DNA of 64,000 bases, from contig NZ_JBHSMG010000001.1 in assembly GCF_042655435.1 (NCBI RefSeq), positions 434,001-498,000 of the forward strand, written 5' to 3'. Made by a program: the position numbers and the translations under genes. The DNA comes from Lysinimonas soli. GTDB taxonomy: Bacteria; Actinomycetota; Actinomycetes; Actinomycetales; Microbacteriaceae. This document shows positions 16,137-24,447 of the stretch, piece after piece; the first letter of the stretch is position 1, and the number at the start of each line of letters is the position of its first letter. The notes under the pieces were generated by a model. That model made no database searches. It was not told the DNA's origin and worked only from the letters and a program-made list of their open reading frames with translations.

Positions 16137-17846
16137 ATGAGCGGCCTCGACGACGAACTGCTCGCGGGCCTCGACCCCGAGCAGCGCGAGGCGGCGACCC
16201 GTCTGCTCGGGCCGGTCTGCATCCTCGCCGGCGCCGGAACCGGCAAGACCCGGGCGCTGACCTACCGGATCGCACACGGGCTGCGCAGCGGAACCTACTC
16301 GCCAGGCAGTGTGCTGGCCCTGACCTTCACGACCAAGGCCGCGGGCGAGCTGCGCGAACGGTTGCGCCAGCTCGGGGCGAGTGGGGCGACGACGCGCACC
16401 TTCCATTCGGCGGCGCTGCAGCAGCTGACCCAGTTCTGGCCCGATCTCGTCGGCGGCCCGCCGCCCAAGCTGGTCGAGAACAAGGCGCGGCTGATCTCGG
16501 AGGCCGGGGATGCCGCCCGCATCCGCCTGGGCGGAGCTGTGCTGCGCGAACTCGCCACCGAGATCGAGTGGCGCAAGACCTCCGAGCTGAGCATCGCCGG
16601 CTACGCGGTCGCGGCGCAGCAGCGGGCCATGCCGGCCGGACTCGACGTGGATGCCGTGGTCGACATCCAGACCCGCTACGAGGGCCTGAAGGACGAGCGC
16701 CGTCGCCTGGACTTCGAGGATGTGCTGCTCGCCACCGCGGGGATGCTCGACGCCGAACCGCGGGTGCTCGCCCAGGTGCACGCCCAGTTCCGCTTCTTCA
16801 CCGTGGACGAGTACCAGGACGTCTCCCCGCTGCAGCACCGCCTGCTCGAGCTCTGGCGCGGCGACCGCACCGACGTCTGCGTCGTCGGCGACGCCAGCCA
16901 GACGATCTACTCGTTCACGGGCGCGAGCAGCTCGTACCTGCTGCAGTTCGAGCGCGAGTTCCCGCAGGCGAGCGTCGTGCGCCTGGAGCGCAACTACCGT
17001 TCGACGCCGGGAGTGCTCACGCTCGCCAACCGCCTGATGCGCGACCGTCCGGGCGCCCTCCAGCTGCGGGCGACGAGTTCGGTCGCCGAACCGGTTCCGG
17101 GCGTCGCGGCGTTCGACGACGATGCCGCAGAGGCGAGCGCGGTCGCGGATGCGGTGGTCAAGGAGCTGGCATCCGGCATCCGGCCCGAGCAGATCGCGGT
17201 GCTGTTCCGGGTGAACGAGCAGGCCGCCGCCGTCGAGGCGGCGCTGCGGCAGCGCGGGGTCGCCGTGCGTCAGCTCGGGGCGAGCAAGTTCTTCCAGCTC
17301 TCGTCGGTGCGGATGGTGACGTCGGCCCTGCGGGTGCAGGCACGCAGCCACCCCGACGAGTCGATGCTCAAGGTCGTCTCGGACCTCGCACGCGAGGCGG
17401 GCTGGAGCATCCGCCCCGAGGACTCCTCGCTGCCGCGCGAGAACTGGGACGCACTCGACGCGATCGTGCGGTTCGCCTCATCGCTGCCGACCTCGGTGAC
17501 CCTGGAGCGCTTCTCCGAAGAGCTGAGCGAGCGCGCCGAGTCGAACAACGAGCTCACGGTCTCGGCCGTGGTGCTGTCGACCCTGCACAGCGCGAAGGGG
17601 CTGGAGTGGGACACCGTGTTCCTGATCGGGCTGTGCGAGGGGCTGTTGCCGGTCAGCTACGCCCGGGGCGAGGCCGCCATCGACGAGGAGCGTCGCCTGC
17701 TCTATGTCGGCATCACGCGGGCACGGCGGCGGCTGCGGATGTCGTGGTCGCGGACGGGGTCGCGCGGTCAGCAGCGGGAGCCCAGTCGCTTTCTGGCGGA
17801 GCTGAACAGCGGCACGCGGGGTGCTGCGACCAGACGCGCGGGCTGA
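16137..17846 (+). CDS. uvrD2: UvrD2-type DNA helicase, short form
   Basis: 569 aa. Superfamily-1A motifs are intact: Walker A AGAGTGKT (31-38), ALTFTTKAAGEL, motif II DEYQD (224-228), GDASQTIYSFTGA, RLERNYRSTPGVL, LHSAKGLEWD, and LLYVGITRARRRL. Mycobacterial UvrD2 is about 700 aa and ends with a tetracysteine module and an HRDC domain. Here the chain stops shortly after motif VI (residue about 540) with no cysteine cluster and no HRDC. Neighbouring nudC supports the UvrD2 assignment. It is an ATP-dependent 3'-5' unwinding enzyme by family. The last 134 nt overlap the 3' end of the convergent TOMM-like gene. Confidence 0.88.
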   Translation: MSGLDDELLAGLDPEQREAATRLLGPVCILAGAGTGKTRALTYRIAHGLRSGTYSPGSVLALTFTTKAAGELRERLRQLGASGATTRTFHSAALQQLTQFWPDLVGGPPPKLVENKARLISEAGDAARIRLGGAVLRELATEIEWRKTSELSIAGYAVAAQQRAMPAGLDVDAVVDIQTRYEGLKDERRRLDFEDVLLATAGMLDAEPRVLAQVHAQFRFFTVDEYQDVSPLQHRLLELWRGDRTDVCVVGDASQTIYSFTGASSSYLLQFEREFPQASVVRLERNYRSTPGVLTLANRLMRDRPGALQLRATSSVAEPVPGVAAFDDDAAEASAVADAVVKELASGIRPEQIAVLFRVNEQAAAVEAALRQRGVAVRQLGASKFFQLSSVRMVTSALRVQARSHPDESMLKVVSDLAREAGWSIRPEDSSLPRENWDALDAIVRFASSLPTSVTLERFSEELSERAESNNELTVSAVVLSTLHSAKGLEWDTVFLIGLCEGLLPVSYARGEAAIDEERRLLYVGITRARRRLRMSWSRTGSRGQQREPSRFLAELNSGTRGAATRRAG

Positions 17847-18555
17847 TCGCCCCGTCGCGAGCCGAGAGCTGCCAGCTGGTGGCGACGGCGACGGGCCCGG
17901 TTTCGAGCCGACGCAGGATACGCCGCGTCGCGAAGGCGGCGGCCTCGACGATCGCGAGCCGTGCGGGCGCCGGGGCGGGACGACCCCAGAGCTGCGTGGC
18001 CATGGCGGGCCAAGCCGGGTCGGCATCCGTTCGGGAGAGCTGCATGCAGTAGAGGCAGGGGCCGCTGCCGGGTTCGACGAAAGGGCCGACCGTCACGCCG
18101 CGGTCGCCGAGCACGACCGGGACGTGGGGGATGTCGCGGCGCAGCCATTCGCCGTGATCCTGTGCCGACACGAGCCAGCCCGCCACGACGACGGCAAGGT
18201 CGGGTTCTGATGCGGCGAGCACTCCCGACTGCGACAGCAGCGTGCGCAGCTCGTCGGCGAGCATGCCGTCGCCCGTGACCAGCACCCGAGCGTGGGGCCC
18301 GGCATCGGCGGCGCCGTCGTCGAGCACGGGCGACAGGCGCTCGAGCAGCTCGTCGGCGCGCGACGCCGGGATCCCGGCGCCGCGCGCCATCATCTCGAAA
18401 CCGCTGGGCGAGATGCCGGCGACGAGGGCGGCGACCAGCCGCTCGGTGTCCTCGTGCACGTCCTCCAGGACGACAAGCGCGTCATCCACCCCGAACTGCA
18501 GGCTGCTCGGGCTCCGCCAGACCAGCGGAATCCCGCCCCGTATCTTCAGCACCAT
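17713..18555 (-). CDS. TOMM cyclodehydratase/ThiF-like fold protein, orphan
   Basis: 280 aa. The conserved block GPCLYCMQLSRTDADPAWPAMATQL and the terminal HPACRCS match proteins annotated as TOMM precursor leader-binding or cyclodehydratase-domain proteins (M. tuberculosis Rv3196 holds the same place). Only part of the E1-like/ThiF fold is visible (ARVLVTGDGMLADELRTLL looks like a nucleotide-binding strand), and no Ub-activating catalytic Cys or YcaO partner is nearby, so a thiazole/oxazole role is unproven. The two Cys pairs CLYC and CRC could bind zinc. The last roughly 35 residues are Ala/Thr/Ser-rich and lie antisense to the end of uvrD2, suggesting a C-terminal extension through a lost stop codon. 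ATG at 18553-18555. Confidence 0.7.
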   Translation of the reverse strand: MVLKIRGGIPLVWRSPSSLQFGVDDALVVLEDVHEDTERLVAALVAGISPSGFEMMARGAGIPASRADELLERLSPVLDDGAADAGPHARVLVTGDGMLADELRTLLSQSGVLAASEPDLAVVVAGWLVSAQDHGEWLRRDIPHVPVVLGDRGVTVGPFVEPGSGPCLYCMQLSRTDADPAWPAMATQLWGRPAPAPARLAIVEAAAFATRRILRRLETGPVAVATSWQLSARDGAISPRVWSQHPACRCSAPPESDWAPAADRATPSATTTSAAAAVPA

Positions 18556-18669
18556 CCTCCGAGGATGCCCCGTCGCGACGCGTGTCGTCGTGGTTCGTCC
18601 ACAGCGCTACGGGCGCCGTGAGGGCGGCGGGGGCTCGGGCGGGCCGCGGCGACGGGCCGCGCGCCGGCG

Positions 18670-20013
18670 CTACACCTCGTGCGGGCGGTTCTCGCCGTCG
18701 TCGTTCAGCAGATCCTCGATGGCCATGTCGACGTCGTCGGGGATCCGCGAATCCTGCCCGAGCCGCGCGATCAGCGCCGTCGGGTCGTCGATGTCCTGGT
18801 CCGAGGGGATGAGGTCGGGGTGGGCCCACAGTGCGTCGCGCCCGTCGTTGCCGACCGCATCGGTGACCTTCTGCCACATGGCGGCCGCCTCGCGCAGCCG
18901 GCGCGGTCGCAACTCGAGTCCGACGAGGGTGGCGAAGGCCGACTCGGCGGGTCCGCCGGCGGCGCGGCGGCGACGCACCGACTCGGCGATCGCCGCGCTC
19001 TTGGGCAGGCGCTTGGTCGCGGCGGCGGTCACGACATCCACCCACCCTTCGACCAGGGCGAGCATCGTCTCCAGGCGGGCCAGGGCGGCCAGCTGCTCGT
19101 CGCTCTTCGGCGGGATCAGCGCCCCGCTGGTCATCGCGGCCCGCAGCTCTTCGGGATTCTGCGGGTCGAAGTCGGCGGCGAGCTCCTCGAGCCGCTCGGT
19201 GTCGACCCGGATGCCGCGGGCGAAGTCGGTGATCTGCGTCAGCAGGTGCAGCCGCAGCCACTTGGCGTGACGGAACAGCCGCGCGTGCGCGAGTTCGCGC
19301 ACCGAGAGGTAGAGCCGCACCTCGTCGACGGGGATGTCGAGTCCGGCGCCGAAGGCGTCGACGTTCTGCGGCACGAGCGCCGCCTGCCGGTGGTCGCCGT
19401 CGAGCAGCGGGATGCCGACGTCGCCGCCCGAGACGACCTCGCCCGCGAGCTGCCCCACGACCTGCCCGAGCTGCATGGCGAAGAGCGTTCCGCCGATGTT
19501 GCGCATGAGCTGGCCCGCGTTGCCGAGCATGCCGCTGAGCTCTTCGGGAGCCTGCTCTTCGAGCACCCCCGTGAGGGCATTGGCGATCGAGTGGGCGACC
19601 GGCTCGGCGAGCTGGGTCCACACCGGCATGGTGGCCTCAGCCCATCCGGCACGAGTGAGCAGCACGGGCGCGACGGTGAGCTCAGCGATCGAGGTGACCT
19701 CGTCGAGCCACAGCTCGGCCACGTGCAGAGCCTGCTCGAGGGCGGACTGCTCGGCGGGCGTGCTCACGACCGCGGACCGGGCGGCGAGCCCCTTGGCCTG
19801 TTCGAGGGCGAGACCCCAGTTGATGCCCTCGCCGCTGTTCTGCAGCGCCTGCTGCAGCTGGCCGATCAGGCGCTGCACCATCTCGGGATCGTCGGGCAGC
19901 CCCGCGGCGCTCGCGAGCTTGGCGGGGTCGAGGTCGGTATTGCCGGCGAGGAAATCGCGCAGCATGTCGCGGAAGTCGTCTTCAGACGGCTCGTCCCGCG
20001 AATCATCAGCCAT
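18670..20013 (-). CDS. DUF2342 zinc-dependent metalloprotease-like protein
   Basis: 447 aa. The actinobacterial DUF2342 family is recognised by EINWG-type block GEGINWGLALEQAK, NVDAFGAGLDIPVDEVRLYLSVRELAHARLFRHAKWLR, and DFDPQNPEELRAAMTSGALI. The segment RELAHARLF sits where zincins have HExxH, but it is not a canonical HExxH, so peptidase activity is uncertain. Rv3195 is the mycobacterial counterpart in the same neighbourhood. ATG at 20011-20013 was chosen because TACCGT ends 7 nt before it on the minus strand and the longer reading frame would cover the divergent promoter. Divergent gene: PDZ/Lon-like protease. Confidence 0.88.
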   Translation of the reverse strand: MADDSRDEPSEDDFRDMLRDFLAGNTDLDPAKLASAAGLPDDPEMVQRLIGQLQQALQNSGEGINWGLALEQAKGLAARSAVVSTPAEQSALEQALHVAELWLDEVTSIAELTVAPVLLTRAGWAEATMPVWTQLAEPVAHSIANALTGVLEEQAPEELSGMLGNAGQLMRNIGGTLFAMQLGQVVGQLAGEVVSGGDVGIPLLDGDHRQAALVPQNVDAFGAGLDIPVDEVRLYLSVRELAHARLFRHAKWLRLHLLTQITDFARGIRVDTERLEELAADFDPQNPEELRAAMTSGALIPPKSDEQLAALARLETMLALVEGWVDVVTAAATKRLPKSAAIAESVRRRRAAGGPAESAFATLVGLELRPRRLREAAAMWQKVTDAVGNDGRDALWAHPDLIPSDQDIDDPTALIARLGQDSRIPDDVDMAIEDLLNDDGENRPHEV

Positions 20014-20020
20014 GTGTTCT

Positions 20021-20026
20021 ACGGTA
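20021..20026 (-). promoter_or_regulatory. -10 box of leaderless promoter for DUF2342 gene
   Basis: TACCGT on the minus strand, 7 nt before ATG at 20013. Confidence 0.55.
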
Positions 20027-20146
20027 GCCCTCGCCCGGCCGGCGAACCGGGGGATTCGCCTAGGCTGGCCCCGCACGGCCTCCGCCCGCAGCGAACAGCC
20101 GACGTCATCCGCACGACCTCCATCCGACCCGAAAGCCCCGACTCCG

Positions 20147-21238
20147 TTGCGCTCACTCTTCTCTGACCGTGGTCGGGTCGCCCGGGCCACCGGCTGGCTG
20201 CTGCTCGTCGCCGCGGTGACCGGAACCGTGCTGATCGGCGTCTCCCCGTCGCCCTACGCGGTCGAGCGCCCCGGGCCGGTGTACAACGTGCTGGGCAAGA
20301 CCCTGGTGAGCGGCAAGAACGTTCCGCTCATCGAGATCCCGGGCAGGACGACCTACCCGGCCGGGGGCATGCTCGACATGCTCACCGTCTACGTCGACGG
20401 CTCGCCGCAGCAGCGCGTCAGCTGGATCGAACTCGCCGGTTCGTGGTTCGACGCGAGCCGGGCGGCCGTTCCGCTCGACGAGATCTACCCGCCCGGGCAG
20501 ACCGACAAGCAGGCGAACGAGGAGAGCGCGCTCGATATGAGCAACTCCCAGCAGAACGCGATCGCCGCCGCCCTGACCGAGCTCAAGGTCGGCTACACCT
20601 CCCAGCTGCTCGTGGCGCAGGTCATCAAGGGCACGCCCGCGGCCGGCAGGCTGAAGGCGGGTGACGAGCTCGTGACCGTCGACGGCGAGCCGATCACCGG
20701 TCTTGCCGTGCTCCAGTCGGCGATCAGGGCCACGGGAACCTCGGGGTCGGTCTCGCTCGTGATCCGCCGCGCCGGCACGACGAAGACGGTCGAGATCACT
20801 CCCGAGATCAATGCCGAAACGGGCAAGCCCGCGATCGGCATCTACACCGGATCGCGTTTCGACTTCCCCTTCGACGTCAAGATCCAGCTGCAGGATGTGG
20901 GCGGTCCGAGTGCCGGGATGATGCTGGCCCTGGGCATCTACGACAAGCTCACCCCCGGAAGCCTGACCGGGGGCAAGCACATCGCGGGTACCGGCACGAT
21001 CGACCCCGACGGCTCGGTCGGCGCGATCGGCGGCATCCGTCAGAAGCTGTACGGCGCACGGGACGACGGGGCGAGCTGGTTCCTGGCCCCGGCTTCGAAC
21101 TGCGACGAGGTCAGGGGGCACATCCCGAGCGGCATCAGGGTCGTTGCGGTCAAGACGCTCGACGATTCGCTCGCCGCCGTGCGGGCGATCGCCTCGGGAT
21201 CCGGCACGGGCTCCCTGCCGAGCTGCCCCGCGAAGTAG
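20147..21238 (+). CDS. Membrane-anchored PDZ/Lon-like serine protease (YlbL family)
   Basis: 363 aa from TTG 20147. One N-terminal membrane helix (ATGWLLLVAAVTGTVLIGVS), the family motif YAVERPGPVYNVLG, a PDZ domain around residues 160-235 (VIKGTPAAGRLKAGDELVTVDGEPI), and a Lon-type S16 protease domain. The catalytic Ser is in GGPSAGMM and the Lys in IGGIRQKLYGA, as in Lon. The active site should face outward, so it probably degrades membrane or exported proteins. M. tuberculosis Rv3194c is equivalent. No ATG is available; TTG directly precedes RSLFSDRGRVAR. A TAGGCT box near 20060 would give a leader of about 75 nt. UPF0182 follows 38 bp later. Confidence 0.88.
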   Translation: MRSLFSDRGRVARATGWLLLVAAVTGTVLIGVSPSPYAVERPGPVYNVLGKTLVSGKNVPLIEIPGRTTYPAGGMLDMLTVYVDGSPQQRVSWIELAGSWFDASRAAVPLDEIYPPGQTDKQANEESALDMSNSQQNAIAAALTELKVGYTSQLLVAQVIKGTPAAGRLKAGDELVTVDGEPITGLAVLQSAIRATGTSGSVSLVIRRAGTTKTVEITPEINAETGKPAIGIYTGSRFDFPFDVKIQLQDVGGPSAGMMLALGIYDKLTPGSLTGGKHIAGTGTIDPDGSVGAIGGIRQKLYGARDDGASWFLAPASNCDEVRGHIPSGIRVVAVKTLDDSLAAVRAIASGSGTGSLPSCPAK

Positions 21239-21264
21239 CGAAGCGTTCTAGCAGGAGGCGACCC

Positions 21265-21270
21265 TAGGAT
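21265..21270 (+). promoter_or_regulatory. -10 box of leaderless promoter for UPF0182 gene
   Basis: TAGGAT, then 6 nt, then GTG at 21277. Confidence 0.6.
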
Positions 21271-21276
21271 CGACGG

Positions 21277-24195
21277 GTGACGTCCTCCACCGCCAGTCGA
21301 CCCCAACGTCCGCCCCGCAACCGCACACGCGCCGCGTTCGCGATCACCGCCGCGGTGATCGCCGCGCTCGTGATCGCCTTCTTCATCTTCTCGGGGCTGT
21401 ACGCCGACGTGCTGTGGTACGACCAGATCGGCTACCTCAAGGTGCTCACGACGCAGTGGGCTGCCACGGCCGCCATGTTCGGGGTCGGATTCGTCGCGAT
21501 GGCCCTTCCCGTCTGGCTCAGCATCTTCATCGCCTTCCGGGCACGCCCGGTGTACGCCAAGCTCAACTCCCAGCTCGACCGCTATCAGCAGGTCATCGAG
21601 CCGCTGCGGCGCCTGGCGATGTACGGCATCCCGGTGGTGCTGGGCCTGTTCATGGGCGTCTCGACCGCGACCCGCTGGCCCACCGTGCTGCAGTTCCTGA
21701 ACCGCACGAGCTTCGGCACGAAGGATCCCCAGTTCCACCTCGACGTGTCGTTCTACGTCTACGAGCTGCCGTTCTACCGCGGGGTGGTGGCGTACGCCTC
21801 GGCGGCCGTCATCATCGCGGGGCTCGCGGCGCTCGCCACCAACTACCTCTACGGCGGCATCCGGATCACGGGGCGCGAAGTGCGCATCTCACGCCCCGCG
21901 CGCATCCAGCTCGCCCTGACCGCGGCCATCTACCTCGGGCTGCAGGCCGTCAGCATCTGGTTCGACCAGTACTCCACCCTCACCGACAGCACCTCGATCG
22001 GAACCTCCGTGAGCATCACGGGCGCCGGGTTCACCGACGTCAACGCCACGATCCCGAGCCGTGTGATCCTGGCCGGCATCGCCGCGTTCGTGGCGCTGCT
22101 CGCCGTGGTCACGGCGATCATCGGCCGGTGGCGCCTGCCCCTGATCGGCACGGCGCTGCTGATCGTGTCGAGCATCGTGATCGGCTCGATCTACCCCGCC
22201 ATCGTGCAGAACTTCCAGGTCAACCCGAGCGCGCAGACCCTCGAATCGAAGTACATCGACCGCAGCATCTCGGCGACCCGCGATGCCTACGGGGTCAACG
22301 GCGTCAAGACCGTCCAGTACAACGCGACGACCGACGTGCAGGCGGGGCAGCTGCGGGCGGATGCCGAGACGGCCGCGAGCATCCGCATCCTCGATCCCGC
22401 CCTGGTGAGCAAGACCTTCGCGCAGTTGCAGCAGGTGCGGCAGTACTACCAGTTCAGCCCCCACCTGGATGTCGACCGCTACAAGATCAACGGCACGACC
22501 CAGGACACGGTCATCGCGGTGCGCGAGCTCGACTCGGCGAACCAGAGCTCCAACAGCTGGTACAACGACACCCTCGTCTACACGCACGGCTTCGGGGTCG
22601 TCGCCGCGTACGGCAACCAGCGCACCAGCAACGGCCAGCCCAAGTTCCTCGAGTCCGACATCCCGCCCAAGGGCTCGCTCGGCAGCTACCAGCCCCGCAT
22701 CTACTTCGGCGAGCAGTCGCCCGGCTACTCGATCGTCGGGGCCCCGAAGGGCTCGAAGAACGTCGAGTTCGACTACCCGTCCGGCGGGGGCACGACCGCG
22801 TCCGATGCGAGCACCGACGGCGCGACGACGACCTACAGCGGCAACGGAGGACCGAAGCTCGACAGCTTCCTCAAGAAGCTCGTCTACGCGATCAAGTTCC
22901 AGTCGCAGGAGATCGTCTTCTCGAGCGCCGTGACCAACGACTCGCAGATCCTCTACGACCGCGACCCCAAGGCCCGCGTCACGAAGGTCGCGCCCTACCT
23001 GACCCTCGACAGCGACCCGTACCCTGCCGTGGTCAACGGGCGCGTGGTGTGGATCGTCGACGGGTACACGACGACCGCGGACTACCCGTACTCGCGGGTG
23101 CAGCAGCTGTCGAACACGATCGTCGACACCTACACGCCGCAGCCGGACTACGCGCTCGACGACGTCAACTACATCCGCAACTCGGTCAAGGCCACCGTCG
23201 ACGCCTACAGCGGCAAGGTGACGCTCTACGCGTGGGACACCACGGACCCGATCCTGAAGACCTGGCAGAAGATCTTCCCCGCGACGATCAAGCCGGCGAG
23301 CGCCATGAGCACCGAGCTCACCGCGCACGTGCGGTATCCCGCCGATCTGTTCAAGGTGCAGCGCTCGATCCTGCAGACCTACCACGTGACCGACGCCGCC
23401 TCGTTCTACCAGGGCGTCGACGCCTGGAGCGTGCCGAACGATCCGACCCAGCCCAAGTCGACCGCCAAAGCCCAGCCCCCGTACTACTTGACGATGCAGG
23501 TGCCGGGCACGAAGAACTCGGCGTTCACGCTGTACTCGACCTACATCCCCAAGTCGTCGTCGTCGTCGAGCCGCAGCGTGCTGACCGGGTACCTGGCCGT
23601 GGACTCCGATGCGGGGCCGAACTACGGCAAGATGACGCTGCTCACCCTGCCGAAGCAGGCGACCGTGCCCGGGCCGGGCCAGGTGCAGAACACCTTCGAC
23701 TCCGATCCGACGGTCTCGACCCAGCTGAACCTTCTCAGACAGGGGCAGACGGATGTCGTCTACGGCAACCTGCTGACCCTCCCGGTCGGCGGGGGGCTGC
23801 TCTACGTGCAACCGGTGTACGTGCAGTCGAGCGCGAACGCCGACACCAGCTATCCGCTGCTGCGCAAGGTGCTCGTGGCCTTCGGAGACAAGATCGCTTT
23901 CGAGGACACGCTGAACGCGGCGCTCGACTCGCTGTTCGGTGGCAACTCCGGTGCGAGCGCAGGGGACAACGGCGCGGCGGGAACCGGGTCGGGCACCTCG
24001 CCCGGCACGGGCACCGGGAGCGGTACGACGACCGGCACCCAGAACGCCGCGCTCAAGAAGGCCCTCAGCGACTACCAGGCCGCCCTCGCCAGGCGTCAGG
24101 CCGCCTACGCGACCAACGATCTCGTGGCGGCCGCGCAGGCCGACCAGCAGATGCAGGATGCCATCAAGGCGGCGATCGCAGCGGAGGGCAACTGA
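21277..24195 (+). CDS. UPF0182 family membrane protein
   Basis: 972 aa, the usual size. Seven hydrophobic helices occupy roughly residues 17-305, then a large extracytoplasmic domain (YIDRSISATRDAYG, NWYNDTLVYTHGFGVVAAYGN-like SWYNDTLVYTHGFG, YFGEQSPGYSIVG, LLYVQPVYVQ). Near residue 887 comes a Gly/Thr/Ser-rich linker, then a helical tail ALKKALSDYQAALARRQAAY. The family is nearly universal in Actinobacteria (Rv3193c) and has no established function. It follows the Lon-like protease, and the pair is conserved, so the protease may act on it; that is inference. GTG start at 21277 is supported by a TAGGAT box 6 nt upstream. Confidence 0.92.
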   Translation: MTSSTASRPQRPPRNRTRAAFAITAAVIAALVIAFFIFSGLYADVLWYDQIGYLKVLTTQWAATAAMFGVGFVAMALPVWLSIFIAFRARPVYAKLNSQLDRYQQVIEPLRRLAMYGIPVVLGLFMGVSTATRWPTVLQFLNRTSFGTKDPQFHLDVSFYVYELPFYRGVVAYASAAVIIAGLAALATNYLYGGIRITGREVRISRPARIQLALTAAIYLGLQAVSIWFDQYSTLTDSTSIGTSVSITGAGFTDVNATIPSRVILAGIAAFVALLAVVTAIIGRWRLPLIGTALLIVSSIVIGSIYPAIVQNFQVNPSAQTLESKYIDRSISATRDAYGVNGVKTVQYNATTDVQAGQLRADAETAASIRILDPALVSKTFAQLQQVRQYYQFSPHLDVDRYKINGTTQDTVIAVRELDSANQSSNSWYNDTLVYTHGFGVVAAYGNQRTSNGQPKFLESDIPPKGSLGSYQPRIYFGEQSPGYSIVGAPKGSKNVEFDYPSGGGTTASDASTDGATTTYSGNGGPKLDSFLKKLVYAIKFQSQEIVFSSAVTNDSQILYDRDPKARVTKVAPYLTLDSDPYPAVVNGRVVWIVDGYTTTADYPYSRVQQLSNTIVDTYTPQPDYALDDVNYIRNSVKATVDAYSGKVTLYAWDTTDPILKTWQKIFPATIKPASAMSTELTAHVRYPADLFKVQRSILQTYHVTDAASFYQGVDAWSVPNDPTQPKSTAKAQPPYYLTMQVPGTKNSAFTLYSTYIPKSSSSSSRSVLTGYLAVDSDAGPNYGKMTLLTLPKQATVPGPGQVQNTFDSDPTVSTQLNLLRQGQTDVVYGNLLTLPVGGGLLYVQPVYVQSSANADTSYPLLRKVLVAFGDKIAFEDTLNAALDSLFGGNSGASAGDNGAAGTGSGTSPGTGTGSGTTTGTQNAALKKALSDYQAALARRQAAYATNDLVAAAQADQQMQDAIKAAIAAEGN

Positions 24196-24224
24196 GCGAC
24201 GCAGCCAACCCCCAACGCACGTGA

Positions 24225-24230
24225 TAGGCT
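24225..24230 (+). promoter_or_regulatory. -10 box for tRNA-fMet
   Basis: TAGGCT about 12 nt upstream of the mature tRNA 5' end; a plausible -10 element for the initiator tRNA transcript. Confidence 0.5.
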
Positions 24231-24242
24231 CACTTCTTGTGC

Positions 24243-24316
24243 CGCGGGGTGGAGCAGTTCGGTAGCTCGCTGGGCTCATAACCCAGAGGTCGCAGGTTCA
24301 AATCCTGTCCCCGCAA
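24243..24316 (+). tRNA. Initiator tRNA-fMet (CAT)
   Basis: 74 nt without an encoded CCA. The anticodon loop reads CTCATAA with anticodon CAT. Two hallmarks mark it as the initiator: three consecutive G-C pairs in the anticodon stem (GGG/CCC) and an unpaired first position, C1 against A72, in an otherwise complete acceptor stem (CGCGGGG / CCCCGCA). The T-arm reads GGTTCAAATCC. A perfect hairpin terminator follows 7 nt later, so it is a single-gene transcript. Confidence 0.95.
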
Positions 24317-24323
24317 CGAAAAC

Positions 24324-24354
24324 GAAGGCCCCGGTCGTGCAGACCGGGGCCTTC
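24324..24354 (+). terminator. Hairpin terminator after tRNA-fMet
   Basis: Perfect 13-bp stem GAAGGCCCCGGTC / GACCGGGGCCTTC with a 5-nt loop GTGCA, beginning 7 nt after the tRNA. There is no T-run. Confidence 0.85.
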
Positions 24355-24447
24355 ACCATGTTGGGGGGACCCATGAGGCTTCCCTTGCGTGAGGATTCCC
24401 CGGTAGTTTGAGCTGACCTTTCGTCCGCTCGAGCATGAGAGCACGCC

